Shown here in pieces: positions 23,801-36,597 of a stretch of DNA of 64,000 bases (positions within the stretch are counted from its first letter, which is position 1; each line of letters opens with the position of its first letter). Below the pieces are notes generated by a model. That model was not told the DNA's origin, made no database searches, and was given only the letters and a program-made list of their open reading frames with translations. A program made the translations under genes and the position numbers. Source of the DNA: Spodoptera frugiperda (taxonomy: Eukaryota > Arthropoda > Insecta > Lepidoptera > Noctuidae). The stretch covers positions 9,548,001 through 9,612,000 of the forward strand of contig NC_064215.1 of assembly GCF_023101765.2 (NCBI RefSeq), read 5' to 3'.

Positions 23801-23866
23801 AGAGCCCAGTGACGGGGGAGCGAGGAACACTGAGGTGCTCTATTGTTTGCTCTGATAATTCTGTCG
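20861..23866. other. Repeat-poor non-coding stretch
   Basis: No gene and no repeat family recognised over 3 kb. A palindromic TGACGTCA lies at 21749-21756. Short open frames show no family signature. This begins the repeat-poor block that runs to 35.9 kb. Confidence 0.45.
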
Positions 23867-23905
23867 CTAATCGATTAGACACCTTAATTGAAATCGATTT
23901 AGCGT
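23867..23905. promoter_or_regulatory. Homeodomain-type site cluster
   Basis: CTAATCGATTAG (23867-23878) is a perfect 12-bp palindrome with two ATTA-type homeodomain half sites facing each other. It is followed within 15 bp by TTAATTGAAATCGATTTAG (23884-23902). Both contain ATCGAT. Such clusters are typical of developmental enhancers, but AT-rich DNA also yields them by chance. Confidence 0.25.
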
Positions 23906-26900
23906 TTTTCCTTGACCTTTCTTCGACTGTTTAGAAAGAGGAAATGTTTGAATATTAACAGGGGGCTATGGACTTTTGTTAATTTGAAACTGAAGCCCCG
24001 TCTATTTCGTTAGAAAGGGATTTAATTTCGAATAATGCCCCTTTAATTCGGCTCTAGTTTCAATTATAAGCAAAAATAACCATCCGAATTAATCTGAGTT
24101 GTCAAAGTCCCTTAGTAATTTTGCTTCTACCTTTATGTTTCTATGGCTTTCATAATCTCGTTATTGTTGCTGACAATACGTATGAATATTACAATAAATG
24201 GCCTATTCCCACGGACACAGAGGTGGATAGAGCTGTCACATCTCGCTACACGTTGCATCTCTGCCAATATAGATAGATATATTTGGTATGACATAATCAA
24301 AGTGCTATTCCATGCACGCCGTCAATCGGTTGCTAAAAGCCTACTGCGTATTGCATTCTGGTTGCTGAAGTGATAGCAAAGCACTCGAGCATCTCTGCTC
24401 ATATTCCCAAACGCTTCATCATTAATTTCACGCATAAGACCGTAATCTAGAAGTTGAATGTCCAGTACAAATAGCAAGTCGATGTAAATCAGAATTGAAT
24501 AAAAGTAACTAAATAATTTCATATGAAGAAACAAAATAAAATGGCGTATATTAAGTCATTTAAACTCGCTCTACTATCCGAATTTTAAAATGTACAACCA
24601 GACAAACAAACAAACAGCACTAAGTTAATAACAAGCTATAAAACAACGGTTTTACAGCTACACCCATCAACAAAGAACATAATATGTTTGCCTAGGAGTT
24701 GCCTGAAAGTTTAAGTCAGCCACTGCTACAAATCATCATAAGTTGCAATTACTGCACGTTGCGGGCGAGTCATAAATACTCCCTCGGTTATTAGTTGCAT
24801 AGTTGGAAAGAGTGCGGTATAGGTCCATAGGTTATCTATAGCCTTTCTGTACAACGATTATGAGGGGAAACATTCGCGGCATCGTTATTAACTCATTATT
24901 CGCTCCGTATGTAAATATTTCACGTTTATTCGACAGGAATTATATTAAAATAAATTTATTATTTTAGTCACATAAAACGTTAGGCCATGCGCAATTTTTG
25001 TGATTTATGAAACGCAGCGGCACGCACGTCCTTACGCGTCAACAATTCAACCGCTAATGACAGAATCATTATCCCCACCACTGCTCGCACTACACGCAAA
25101 CTACCCACAACAAATACATCACATTAAACCTTATTGACTTCTCTATCTGACGCAGTTACAGGAAAACAAACTTTCTTAACAGTAACACGTAGTTACAGCT
25201 AAGTACCACCTGTTTTATCCCCTTCATAATAGTTTCCTTGGGGCGTGTGACAACAAGGAACATTAGCTCAACTACGAGAAAGGAAAATAAATTCAGATAA
25301 TCTAATAAAGCGGCGCGCTGTAAGTGGTGGGCAAATATGCGGAGAAATTAATGAAAACCGGTGAAAGTCACTTAGGCACTCCCAAGCTGCCGACAGTTTC
25401 GGCGACGATGCTATGAGATTCGGACCAGTTTCAATTGTTCATAGCCTAAAAAGCGAGAAGGATGACAGCGGCACATAACTCAGAAATCATTTCACAAGGA
25501 ACATTAAACCTAATATCAACATAGATAAGAAACAACAGTAAACGAGGCAATTAAATTGCGACCGTTTAGAAGTCTTTGAACACAGTCAAAACACTGAAAG
25601 CCCTTTAAGCCCACTACAAACATAATCGTCAAGAATAATTGGCGCTTTCGTACAACAACGACACTCCACAGCGAACTTGAGAACTTATTAAATGCAAAGA
25701 GCGTCCTACAATGAAATAAAATTTACTTCTTGAACATTCATCAAAATAGCACTTGGGCTCCGAGTTACCGACGAATAGGACGGGAAACTCATACTAAATG
25801 TGTTTGAAAAAAGTGACAGAATTTGTCGTGAAGGAACTGTTACGGAAGCAAGGTTGCAAGTCCCGCACACGACGTCTAATGGCGTCCGTGTTGAAACCAG
25901 TTTTTATAATCGCATATTACAAACATGACTGATTTGCATAACGGGGCTAAATATACCTTGCTCAAATACACAGTACATTACAGGGGTTTTAAACTTGTAT
26001 TTTAAGTCGGTGTGAAACGGTCGTTGGGTTGGACACGCTCATTTGAATTACTGGGAATTCTATATCTGGATAATGTTTTTAATTCATCGTTATATCAGTA
26101 AGTAGGTTAGCACAAATTACTTACTTTAAAAGCAATGTCAGAGAGCATTAAAGCTTAACAAATCTGTAAAAAGATGTCAATCAGTAGTAAATAACACCAT
26201 TACGCACTTCAGGATAAAAGTTTGACACAAATTAACCGATCGCAATAACATCTCAATAAAGCATTTCAAATAATTCGATGGCCTTGTTCAGTCAAGAAAC
26301 CTTAAATTAAAGACGACCCCAGTCTCCGTATGCAACGTCGAATTGCGGTCTCGAAATCCAGCCGACCGACCGTCGCCTGCAAATCCACGGCGTTTCTTAC
26401 TCACCCACTAATTTGCTTCTTGACAAACTTCGTCTGCGAATGACCGAAATTTAGTTTTAGCTCCCTTTGTTGCAAGTTTTGTAATGTATGCATTTCACTT
26501 GGAAATATACGCGTTTTGTTGCGAAAATACGAAATTGTAGACAGGCCGTTAGTCATGGTTTTAATTTTGTTAACATCTTTTTGTGGTTAGTTTTAAATCT
26601 GAACCAAAGCAAGGCTTCTACTTTTGAATAGCCAGAAATAAAATGTGGTAAATGTCTACAAGTCCACTCGACGACTGACCAATAGGGTGGCTTCAATCTA
26701 GCTCTGCTCGTTACCTAGTGCCGAACGAGTTACAGCGATTTTACAAATTATACTACTAACATGCATATTGTACGGTCTCAGAACAAAAAATACAAGACAC
26801 AATGTTTCAAACAGAACCATCATTACACCATAAATAACCTTAAAATTTCAGAGCCACAAATTGATCTATTCTCCATAAAGGAATCAAAAGCAATTATACA

Positions 26901-27208
26901 GAAATTCAAATTGATAATCCAATTCTAGACTAGAACTGTTCATACTAAATATCTAAATATAGAATGGACAATCGAATAATATCCAACCGCCCGAGCTCAT
27001 CGCTTACCTAGTTCCAGATTGTATTCTAAAACCTAACTCCATTACACTTGCTAACTTCGTGATATCACCAGCATTACGAATTCAACACACACATCAGTGT
27101 CGTTATAAAATTCATAGCATATTGCAACTATTTCACGTATCAAGTACGTAAGTAGGAGCAAAAAGTTGTACGTGGAACACAGAACGAACATAAGCGACAT
27201 TTTCTATG
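23906..27208. other. Repeat-poor non-coding stretch
   Basis: No gene or repeat family seen. Slightly more GC-balanced patches occur near 25310-25450 and 26310-26410 (GCCGACCGACCGTCGCC). These could be conserved elements, but I cannot judge conservation from one sequence. Confidence 0.4.
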
Positions 27209-27248
27209 TCAGTCTGTCTAGTTGGTCCAACGCCGGCAACGAGACGTG
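27209..27248 (+). promoter_or_regulatory. Inr plus DPE-like motif pair, possible core promoter
   Basis: TCAGTC (A at 27211) matches the arthropod initiator, and AGACGTG (27242-27248) matches the best form of the downstream promoter element. The DPE lies at +32 to +38, about four bases further than the strict +28 spacing, which weakens the call. The downstream 180 bp is GC-balanced with short open frames on both strands; no coding exon is recognisable. Confidence 0.2.
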
Positions 27249-27974
27249 ACCGGTTCGGAATTAACTCGGACTACACGCAGTCACAACCGCACAGCAGTCG
27301 AAACCGTGACGTGTTGCAAACAGGACTTTAACCCAATGAAACAAGGAAGCTATAATCTGCAAAGGATAAGATTGCACGGTGCGGTGGCTGGAAATTTTGG
27401 TGCAGTTTTGGGAGGATAAAATAGACTCTGTGTCGTTGGGATAAAGGTGATGTGGGACGCAGAAAGATATGTTTTGGTACGCAAGTAAAGCGTTGTCAAG
27501 AGGCATGAAAGCAGACAGAGACGTCCACGTCTTCAGGCCACAGTCGCTGTCCGGACACCAATTTGTCTCTTTAGATTTATGTTTTCCATTATTGCAGTCA
27601 CGCGAATAAGAAACTATTGTTATTTGTTACGTTTATGTAGAAACACATGAGAATAATACTTGTATTTTCTTCTTTCGTGAGATGGCTGATATTAAACAAC
27701 TGTTAGGTATAAATAATACATCTTGTTCAAACATTAGCTGCGGTCATATGTTCCAAACGATGTTTGAGTTCGAAGTTTCATTCTAAAAGAGGGCATGGCA
27801 ATGATAACTATTTCCAATGAAGTTACGAAATGTCCCATTTTTAATTAGGTACACACGACTATTAAAAATAACATAGTAGCTGTATATGGCGACGTGATAC
27901 GTCGTGAAATTACTCTGTCACCCCTCTGGCTGATAAATAAGTGGCTCATAGTCCTCCAGAAGAAGCTAATCTTT
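27249..27974. other. Non-coding spacer
   Basis: No gene supported; no repeat family. The frames 27222-27419 (+) and 27261-27506 (-) carry no known motif. Confidence 0.4.
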
Positions 27975-28177
27975 GTTTATTGTTAATAGAATCGATTAAT
28001 TATTATGATCGCTTACTCACGTACTGTTTTGACGAGGAACTCGACTAGTTTCAGCTATGCTAGAAACTTATATTCAAGAGCAGCATTCCGCGATACACGA
28101 CGCGGCGATTGTCGCTGACTCCTAGTCGTCTAGTCGAGTTCCTTCAAAACAGTACGTTTATTGTTAATAGAATCGAT
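27975..28177. mobile_element. Inverted-repeat insertion flanked by 22-bp direct repeats
   Basis: The arms at 28019-28048 and 28130-28157 are reverse complements except for a 2-base indel (ACGTACTGTTTTGACGAGGA and on, versus TCCTTCAAAACAGTACGT). A 22-bp direct repeat, GTTTATTGTTAATAGAATCG plus AT, lies at 27975-27996 and again at 28156-28177, overlapping the right arm edge by two bases. The interior includes CGACGCGGCGATTGTCGC (28099-28116), also partly self-complementary. A second, 5'-only copy is at 52977-53045. Likely a non-autonomous element; class unknown. Confidence 0.7.
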
Positions 28178-28356
28178 GTACATACAGCTTTATATCATAT
28201 TATTACTTAATTAATGTGTTTATTAATATTTCACGGTTTAATATTTAATCTTAATTGCAATACTTTTCTTTTAGAGATTTAACACAATATTTTATTTTTT
28301 ATGTACATTTTAAAGTTGCGCTTCACCCTCTTAATCCTACGAAAATAATATCGCGA
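28178..28356. other. AT-rich spacer
   Basis: Strongly AT-rich, no feature. Confidence 0.5.
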
Positions 28357-28413
28357 AAATGGTATTAAAAGATCTTGAAAGAGTTGGAAACAATGTAACT
28401 TTTAATACCATTT
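28357..28413. repeat. Short hairpin, 15-bp perfect stem
   Basis: AAATGGTATTAAAAG (28357-28371) and CTTTTAATACCATTT (28399-28413) are exact reverse complements with a 27-nt loop. CGCGAAA left and TTTGCGG right extend the symmetry imperfectly. The loop includes TTGGAAACAATG, which recurs at 39845-39856 beside a similar ATCGCGAA context, so this may be a small dispersed element. Confidence 0.5.
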
Positions 28414-31400
28414 GCGGTTCAGAGATCCCTCGAGACGTGATAACCATCAGGTGTCCGACTGATGATAACATCTCTAGCACTGCGACCTAACGGCCCGAGA
28501 TACGCAAAGAAAAAAAAACGGATAGACCTTTCCCCGGTAATGGGGCGTAAAATAGCCTATTCAAAAAGTTTCAAACTAAAACATTCACTCACTGCGTATA
28601 TTCTCAAAACATTTGATATGCTACAATCTTCCCTAAGTATAATAAAGACGCAATCATTTAGATCCGATATCGATTCCATACGAAATCCAAGCAAATCTCT
28701 CGGAACGTGATCGAAAGTAGGAAACCAGGGCGTCAATCTATGTACACGGTACGTGCTGCGAGCCACGCTTACACTTATCCACAGTTATTATGAAAGTTTT
28801 CGTTCGTTTCCGTTCGCACAAGTTCGCACGATCGACTTATAAATCTCGGGGGGAAATTATAGAGGTATAAAATGCCTACGCGTAAGTGAGACTGTGTGTG
28901 GAAGTGGCCATTCAGGTGCGAATTTGAATTTCGATGCAATTGTTTTGAACGACCAAAATGATCATTTGAACGCGGAATATAATTTGCTTTATGCGACACT
29001 GGTTCGCTGGGACATTGAACAACATTGCTGTAATGATACTCACGCTGACAAAGGAATATTGAATCAAACTAAATTTAAAATTGAATTGAAAAGTTGGTGC
29101 TTTATGTAGCCTAGATTAGAAGCAGACTATGAAACTTATTCGCATCCTTTCAAATAAATAAAAGTACTAATTCAAAGACGCTTTATGTTGGCAAAATTAA
29201 AATCAAACGCCACAAAGGGACCTTATTTGCGAAGTCATTATCTTGTATAGATTAGATACATAAAGTGGGACAAGTTCGCGCCTAAGGCCCCAAAACACTA
29301 GTGACTACTCGTTAAGCTTCCCAGTTTACGGCTTTTGTTTAAATTAAACCCGATCCTTTATAGTGAAAGCAGTGAATGTATATTGTCCAAATTGAATTTC
29401 TTAACGCCTTTGATACAACAGATAGTCTTACAGAAACGAATATTAAACAGAAAATTATTTTGCATTCAGAAAAGTGTAACGTAGTCGGAGTTAAAACTCG
29501 GTAAGGAATATAAAACTGCTGGAAGAAAATAAAAAAGGACAAAAGGAAGCAATCCAATCTTTTAGCTGAAAGAGAAAGTTTGTACACACTGACGGAATGT
29601 GTTTATTCTTATCGTCATCTCGAGTTCTCGAGGATCAAAGTTTTGAGACTGGTGATTCGAGCTCTTTACGTGAAACTTTATGACGACGGACAAATTTTAC
29701 TATTAAAATGCCAAACGGTCGCGCAATTCTTTGAGTTTTATTGATCTTAGAAGCAGATGATACTAAGACGTAGAGGAAATTAAAGTAAATTTTCAAAAAA
29801 ACTGTTTAGAGGCGTTTCTCATTTCCTAATAATAAAGAATTTCGTAATAATTCATCGTGGCGCACACGACAAATATTCATGAAGGAATTTAAAATCACAC
29901 GCGAACTTTACTTATCGAAATAAACTAGTTTTATTATTAAATTATTGTTAAAAATCGCTTAACCAAATACTTCTACAGATATGAGAACCTATGAAAAACT
30001 ATACTACAGAGTTATTTGTCAAAAGGATCTTGTTTTAAAGACAAATTTCTCTCTTTTTTTCTATATTAACTAAACGATATCTTACTGAACTCAAATTTCC
30101 AAAATCAAGACTGATATCCGCAAGATATATAATACTGTTACTCTTGATTTCACGAGAACAATGTCCAATAGTATTTACTGTGTTTAAAATGCAGTTCATT
30201 TTGTGTGTACTCAACTCAACTAGTAAAGCAGAACGTGTGTACGCCACCTTAGCTCTTCACAGGATGTGTTGAGGCAATTAGGAGTTCCCAGGTGGCGACT
30301 CAAACGCAACTAGCTTGAATTATCTGCTTAAGGTTTTATGTTTAGATGTAAGATGTGCTAGAAGAGCCTGCGCGTACATTGTCAGTATCTTTCTCTCATT
30401 TTATCACTGGACTTTTATATTACATCCTGTATTTTAAGAAGTGCAATATTGTGGAATCGAATGTCATAATTTTTGTTGTGGTATTTTTATAGACATTGAC
30501 ATTTCCAAAAAAAGATGCTCTCCATAAATGTTTAATGCGTCTCTGGATGATCCGTCAAAACTAGATGTAGAATGTATCATATGTGGAGTGATTGTCAGTT
30601 TTCTCTTCTGTCTGCTTAGGGTGATACAATTTTTGGTTGAATCCATCTTTCAGTTTACGACCAGCCGTACCTAACGAAGACCTATTTTTTAAAACTAACC
30701 TCACTCTAATCTAAGCTCATAATTCAGGCAAAATCTACATGAAACTAAGTAACGTAATTAACTCCATGACTCCACAGACCTCCATTGACATTTCATCAAC
30801 AAAACAAACAGGAGATGTCAGGTGGCACATCTAGGAGCCTTGGTTCAGCAAATTTAATGTGGCATTTTAAGTGGCCCCGGCTGGGTGAGGCAGTAAACAT
30901 CAGAGCTAAAGTTTAAACGTCAACCCTTACAAGCAGACTACACAACTTATTACGGTACTAGGACACGTGTTTCGAAGGAAAAAATGTTAAAACAACGCCA
31001 CAGTGAAGAACTGCGTTTAAATATTTCGCGGATCGTATTTTGGATTCAGAGTAATGGATTGCGGTATTTTCTTAATGGTTTATGTGCTTTTTTTTTGTTG
31101 TTCTGAAGTGATAAATGTGAATGGTGATTGGTTTAATTTGTAATGGTTTTATTTATGTTACGTAGCATTGTGACTTTTCTTCCTAAAAGAGGCAGAGAGG
31201 GTCTTACTAGTTATAGAACCTACATTTTGGCATTCCATTTTGCACGATGATATAAAATTCATTAATACTTTGACTTATCCAAGACCCAGAAAGCAAAACG
31301 AGCATTGTTTTGTTTATAGTCATGAAAAACGAGGTAATATGTTATGACATGTGCATAAAAGTTGACGGTAATACCAGTAGGGTCACATTAACTGTTCAAT

Positions 31401-33363
31401 TAGCATCAAATGTACATACAACGGTCTGTAATAGGTCAGAATTCTACATTATGCTAATGTACAGCACATTGGCTAATGTTTATCACCTGATTGGCCGCCT
31501 ATCTATGTAAATACATCGCCATGATTGTTGACTGTTTAGCTATTAAGGATGGTTGGTTTAGCTTGCTATGGTGGATGTTGATTTTAGGGGCATGACTTCA
31601 AAGATAATATTATGTCTACTATTATCATCGCAGCTTTGGACTGCCAAGAACAATATACAGTCTATTACAATCACAACTAACACTGATAGGAATGCGAATC
31701 GCTAAAAAGGTTACGGAAATAGCTCTTTTAGTCGAACAGGGATTCCAAGAAACTCAGCGGTCTGGGAACACAAATAAATCACACGAACAACTTTTCACTT
31801 CTCGTTGAATGTGATAAAAATTGAATAAGGAGAGTGTGGTGAGCCAAGACGCATTATCGGCCGAGGATGATCCGACGCGGTCGGATTTGGGCGCGCGGCC
31901 GGAAAATTGCAAGCCGGAATGATCGATAGCAGACCAGATGTCGTGTCCCGTGATTAGATACCGTACCGTCACGTGAATGTGAGATACTATGTAGAACTAG
32001 GAGGAAATAATATATTTAGAAACCTGAATAGGTATAAACCCAATATTTTAGATGCAAACAAAGATTTATCAGTTTTATCAGTGAATTATCAAAAATATGC
32101 AAAGAAATTGCAGCTGCAGACGTCACAAAACATGAACAAACACAGACATGCTCTTCAAAATCCCGAACTCGACGCTAACTAACAAAAACAACAAGAATCA
32201 CCAATCAAAGCGCTTCAAACAATAAGCAAATATTCTTAACGCATAAAAACCGCTCTCGCTACTGACAAATAGGGACAAAAAGCAGTTATTGTGGTTCTCG
32301 TCAGACAAAGACTCGGTGGCCGAGTATTATTGCATTTTACAAAAACATGGACGTTCAAAGGACAGTAAACGTAAAACTCCGCCACTAAAGAGCACTCCAC
32401 GTTGGAATTAAAAAGTCAGGATCTATTGAGCAGTTCTTTGCTATGGAACTTGCAATACGAAACGGGATTAAAAGCATTGAGTAATTAGACATAAAGACTC
32501 CAAAATTCGAAACGTTTAAGAGTTAATTTGAAATATGCTCATTCCCCTCCATCTTTTAACTACGAGATAAGATAGCGAAATCTAGATAGACAGTTAATAG
32601 CACCAACGCATAAGTTATTCAAACAAGAATCAAGCCAGTTCAGCCAGCTCCTACTTGATCTATGATTCAGAAGGCTACATCACCATTTACACGCCTTTTA
32701 ATAAACAAAACCGCTGTAACTATTACCGAATCGTTGACTTGTTAGAGCTCCTTCAACGATAAAGTGATATTTATAGTACCCAATGTAAACAGTAATGTGT
32801 AAGTCAATTGAAATTCAAATAGGAGGGGAACCGAAAATGGCGCCGGCAAGGTCGGAATTACATACGGACTGAGGGAAAAGTAAAATGGTGGGATGTGGCT
32901 GTAGAATTTATAAGGACTCTTGAGTGCTTCAATTACATACGAAGGACATGTTCACAACAAAACGAACATGTTACTGACTATTAGTTTTCTTTCTGACGTA
33001 GTGCTGGAGCGGCGTTTTGGAGAGCATTTGAGCTCAATATTGCTTGCACTGTGCTCAGTACTCATAGCCATTTGGAAGTAGATCGAGCAGTAAGTACCAA
33101 TGTCTATGTAACTGTACCTGCATAAATCAATACGTACGTAGATACTCCACAGACCATCCCCACATCCTCACCTTTTAACTAGATGCGAGTTGGAATCGTT
33201 CGTCCCAGTAACTTAATAAAGAACCTTCGCAAACTTTTAGGGTACAATTTACATCGGACCGTATCGAAACGGTCGAAGACACAAGCGGAACAAGCAATAA
33301 GGACGATAAAATGTTTCAACGAGTCTGTGATGAACAGCCGCTCGTTGCTGAACTTCTAGATTA
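28414..33363. other. Repeat-poor non-coding stretch
   Basis: About 5 kb without a recognised repeat family, gene or RNA. Several 60-80 codon open frames on both strands have no family signature. CGCGGTCGGATTTGGGCGCG near 31876-31895 is a GC-rich islet without further support. Confidence 0.4.
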
Positions 33364-35954
33364 ATGTTCTTTTGGATTGTTTATGTGGACGTCCACGTGA
33401 AAGATGTGGCCGGTCCGCTTGAAGATTTTCACCCTACTTCATTATGTAAGATGCAACGGTGTACTGAGTTATTTACACGGTTCACAGGTAGAACTACCAT
33501 GAGTTATGTTTTGGAGGAAAAGAAGGACTACGTTAAGGCAGATTATGGAATAAGTAAGTTTGAATCCTTAAGAAATTTATATCAAAACGAAAATAGCAAA
33601 AAGGAATGAGGGTTTTCATTGCATGGCGAAATAACACAACATAAACAAAATAAAATACGTAAACAAATGTTCGAATCTTATCGGATCATGTTTCCATAAA
33701 ACCTCGTAATCCACCTTAAAAACTCGAAGCCCACTTTTACCCCCAAACCAAACATATCGATGAGTCTCCAAACAAAAGCGGAGTAAGTACATATTTTGTT
33801 CAATCCACGCATTAATAGCTTTAAACACGTAGGCGCGATATATTATGTGGAAACTTTTTAAGGAGTAAAAACATCGGTAAATATTGTAAAAGCGTTTCCA
33901 ATGGGACCAACTCGCTGAGAGGTGTTCGATGTGTACACAATCGATGTGAACGCTATTAAAATAAGGACCTGTTTTACTGGTATTTTTTTTAATTCTCGAT
34001 AAGCAGTTATTGAATTAAGCTTACTGACGAATGTGATGAATTTATTCGGTTAAAAGGACATAGTAAACTTCTTGTTACACAAGACTGAACCTTAAATTCT
34101 AGGTACCAGAATAAACAATATATTTATTCCTAAAACTTCTAGTTGTTCGGTTGAACAGTAACTAATGGGACTTTAAATAAAGGAACAGTATTCGAAGCAC
34201 TGCAATTTAAAACAAAAGAACGTTCCAGTTTAATCCGAGTACGCCCGAACGTTTCCGAAGAGTCACGAGCCCATATTTCGCGGTAAACACTCGTATCTGC
34301 AATCCCAATCCACATGGAGCTAATAAAGAATATAGAGGGCGTTGCTAGGTGAACAAAACGGTGAACGAATGATTTAGCACTTAGGCGTAAGTACGCAGCT
34401 CCATTAATAAAATACACATATTACTGAGAGGTCAATATTATTGGAGGGAGCGAATGAGTGAGTGAGTGAATGAAATTGAAAAGTGTTGGCGCGGAATCGC
34501 TTTACGTATTATATGAAGCGGTTGGTGACACATTTATTGAATTGTTATAGCATTTGTTTTACATTTATTTAGAGTTCATATTTTTCTTTTATAACTAGTG
34601 CAAGGACATAATAATTTGGATTGACAGAGCAATCATTTCACAATTAAAACTGTTATTCAGAGCCACACTTCAGGACAGAATTTTTTAATCCCCCTACGCA
34701 CTAACTATACGCAATAATTAAAAACTTTTTTTCGTTCAAAGTATTTACTAGTACAACTCGCAATACTTGGCAAATGTATAGAACTCCAAGCATCATTCAT
34801 TAAGTACCTATTGCGTCTCATTTGACTTTCAGTCTCACTAACGAGCGATTAATAGTCCAATTGATTTCAAGAGCCCGACTAACAGGTACGTTAGGGTAAG
34901 AGAAATCGAGGATAAATCTCTTTTCCACCGAACTTGGGTTCATTACTTACCTTACATTAAGGCCAGACCAGATTGACTTAAGCAAAAACCATTTGTAGCT
35001 TCTATTTAAAAGAAATCCTTTGAGAGCAAAGGAGACTTGATGGTCGATGCATTTTTTATCAGCCTTTTAGTGGCAATTTTGGGCTATAAAATACTAGTTG
35101 TGTTCGCGGTTCCCCTGTGTGGTAAGTGGTAAATGTTTTCGAGGAAAAAAAGTTTTAAGTTAGCCATGTGGCTGAGTTCTTAGCAAACTAAGTGTCCTTT
35201 ATAGATTTAATCCGAATATTAAGTGTGGGTTTGACCTTTTGATAAAAAATAAACGCTATACGCACTTTTTCTAGTCTCAAACTTTGACCTAAAATAATTG
35301 GGAGCACCGTAGGCTGATAACTTCTCCCTCATAAATAATAAAGACGCTAAAATATAAACTATCTAAAGTTTAAGTTTAGAATAAAACAATAATTATAATA
35401 AAGTCTACTCTGTTTAAAAAAAGAACTTAAGATTAAAATTGCAAAAAGTTTAAACAGCGCAAAATATTCAACATCTTTTCTTACTGGCACGAAACGGTTT
35501 AAAAATGGAACACCACAAATGCTTCGATAAATGAATAAACATTAAAGAGGGACAGCACTATACTGCTCAACAAAAACGCGAAGCTTACTAATCTTATATC
35601 CTTTTCGCACGATTGTCAGTGTTCCGGCTTTTGTCAGATACATCGTAATTGAATGCAAACTGGTGTGCTTCCGACATTGCATGGTGGCGTTAAGGCAGTG
35701 TTATGCTAAATTCATTCAATGAGACAGCCTTTGTAGATAATGCAAGGGCTTAGATATAGCGACGCGTGTTTACGTCGCCATTTTTGACGCGGGACTGACA
35801 GCAAATTCTTTATTTAAACATAACGGTTTTTTTTTCGCGATAAATGTGGCATCTGCTATACGATGACGACAGAATTGCAGATTATAATAATGAAAAGTAT
35901 ATACTTTTTAAAATATAATAATTTATGCTACTCTAATCACTACATAGTGTAAAA
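33364..35954. other. Repeat-poor non-coding stretch
   Basis: No supported gene. The two longest frames (33364-33609 + and 34139-34417 -) start with ATG and have mixed composition but no recognisable domain and no splice or promoter support. A short GAGTGAGTGAGTGAATG microsatellite lies near 34454. Confidence 0.4.
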
Positions 35955-36130
35955 CAAAATCGCTTTCTCTGTCCCTGTGTCACTTTGTATGTTTAAATCT
36001 TTAAAACTACGCAACGAATTTTGATGCGGTTTTTTTTAATAGATAAAGCGATTCAAGATGAAGGTTTATATGTATAATTAATGCATAATATATCACTATT
36101 GCACCCATGCGAAACTGAGGTCGCTAGTTC
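35955..36130 (+). mobile_element. Lepidopteran dispersed element with AAAACTACGCAACG core (Helitron-like, uncertain)
   Basis: CTTTCTCTGTCCCTGTGTCA, AAATCTTTAAAACTACGCAA, CGAATTTTGATGCGGTTTTT, TTAATAGATAAAGCGATTCA, GGTTTATATGTATAATTAAT and an end GAGGTCGCTAGTTC. The block order is a moth dispersed element I recall; the GCTAGTTC end fits a non-autonomous Helitron, but I cannot confirm the class. Confidence 0.6.
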
Positions 36131-36440
36131 TTTAATAAAGTAAGTAAATATTAAAATAGATTAAAAATCACTCAGTGCAGTCCTAGGTGAGAACCCAACG
36201 AAAGTAGTACTTATGCAGTTGCCTACTTCCAAATTCACGGAGCCATGCAGCTAGGAGTGGCACATTCTCATGTCGACTCCACACTCGAATGTAAATTGAA
36301 AACACATTACTTTGATATTCATCTGTTTAGACCATATGTTAAAAAGGTTTGTGAGAGATTATCAAATGGTAGTTTTGGGAGAAAATCATCTTTTTTTTTT
36401 GTTAAAGAGTAATTATTTGGTTATTCTTGGGTCTTTTTAA
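36131..36440. other. Non-coding spacer
   Basis: No feature beyond a T-run near 36391, which may be the 5' poly-T of the next family A copy. Confidence 0.5.
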
Positions 36441-36597
36441 GGGAGAAGGGGGGGAATCATCTTGTAACTTCTATCGCCTTGGTCGAGGTGGGAGGGAGTG
36501 TCAGACTCTTCCTGTCAAAAAACTACCCCGTTCTTACTACTGCCTTTCGAGCCTTTCTAGAGCCCCGGTAACCCGCTAAACAGTCCGGCGACTCCAG
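36441..36597 (+). repeat. Noctuid repeat family A
   Basis: AATCATCTTGTAACTTCTAT, GGTGGGAGGGAGTGTCAGAC, TCTTCCTGTCAAAAAACTAC, CCCGTTCTTACTACTGCCTT and GCCCCGGTAACCCGCTAAAC, in the order of the family A consensus as seen at 39176-39385. Confidence 0.75.

Noticed and set aside
33364..34417. Two ATG-started frames of 81 and 92 codons (33364-33609 +, 34139-34417 -) as a gene pair
   Set aside because: Frames of this length should occur about ten times by chance in a window this size; neither carries a recognisable domain.
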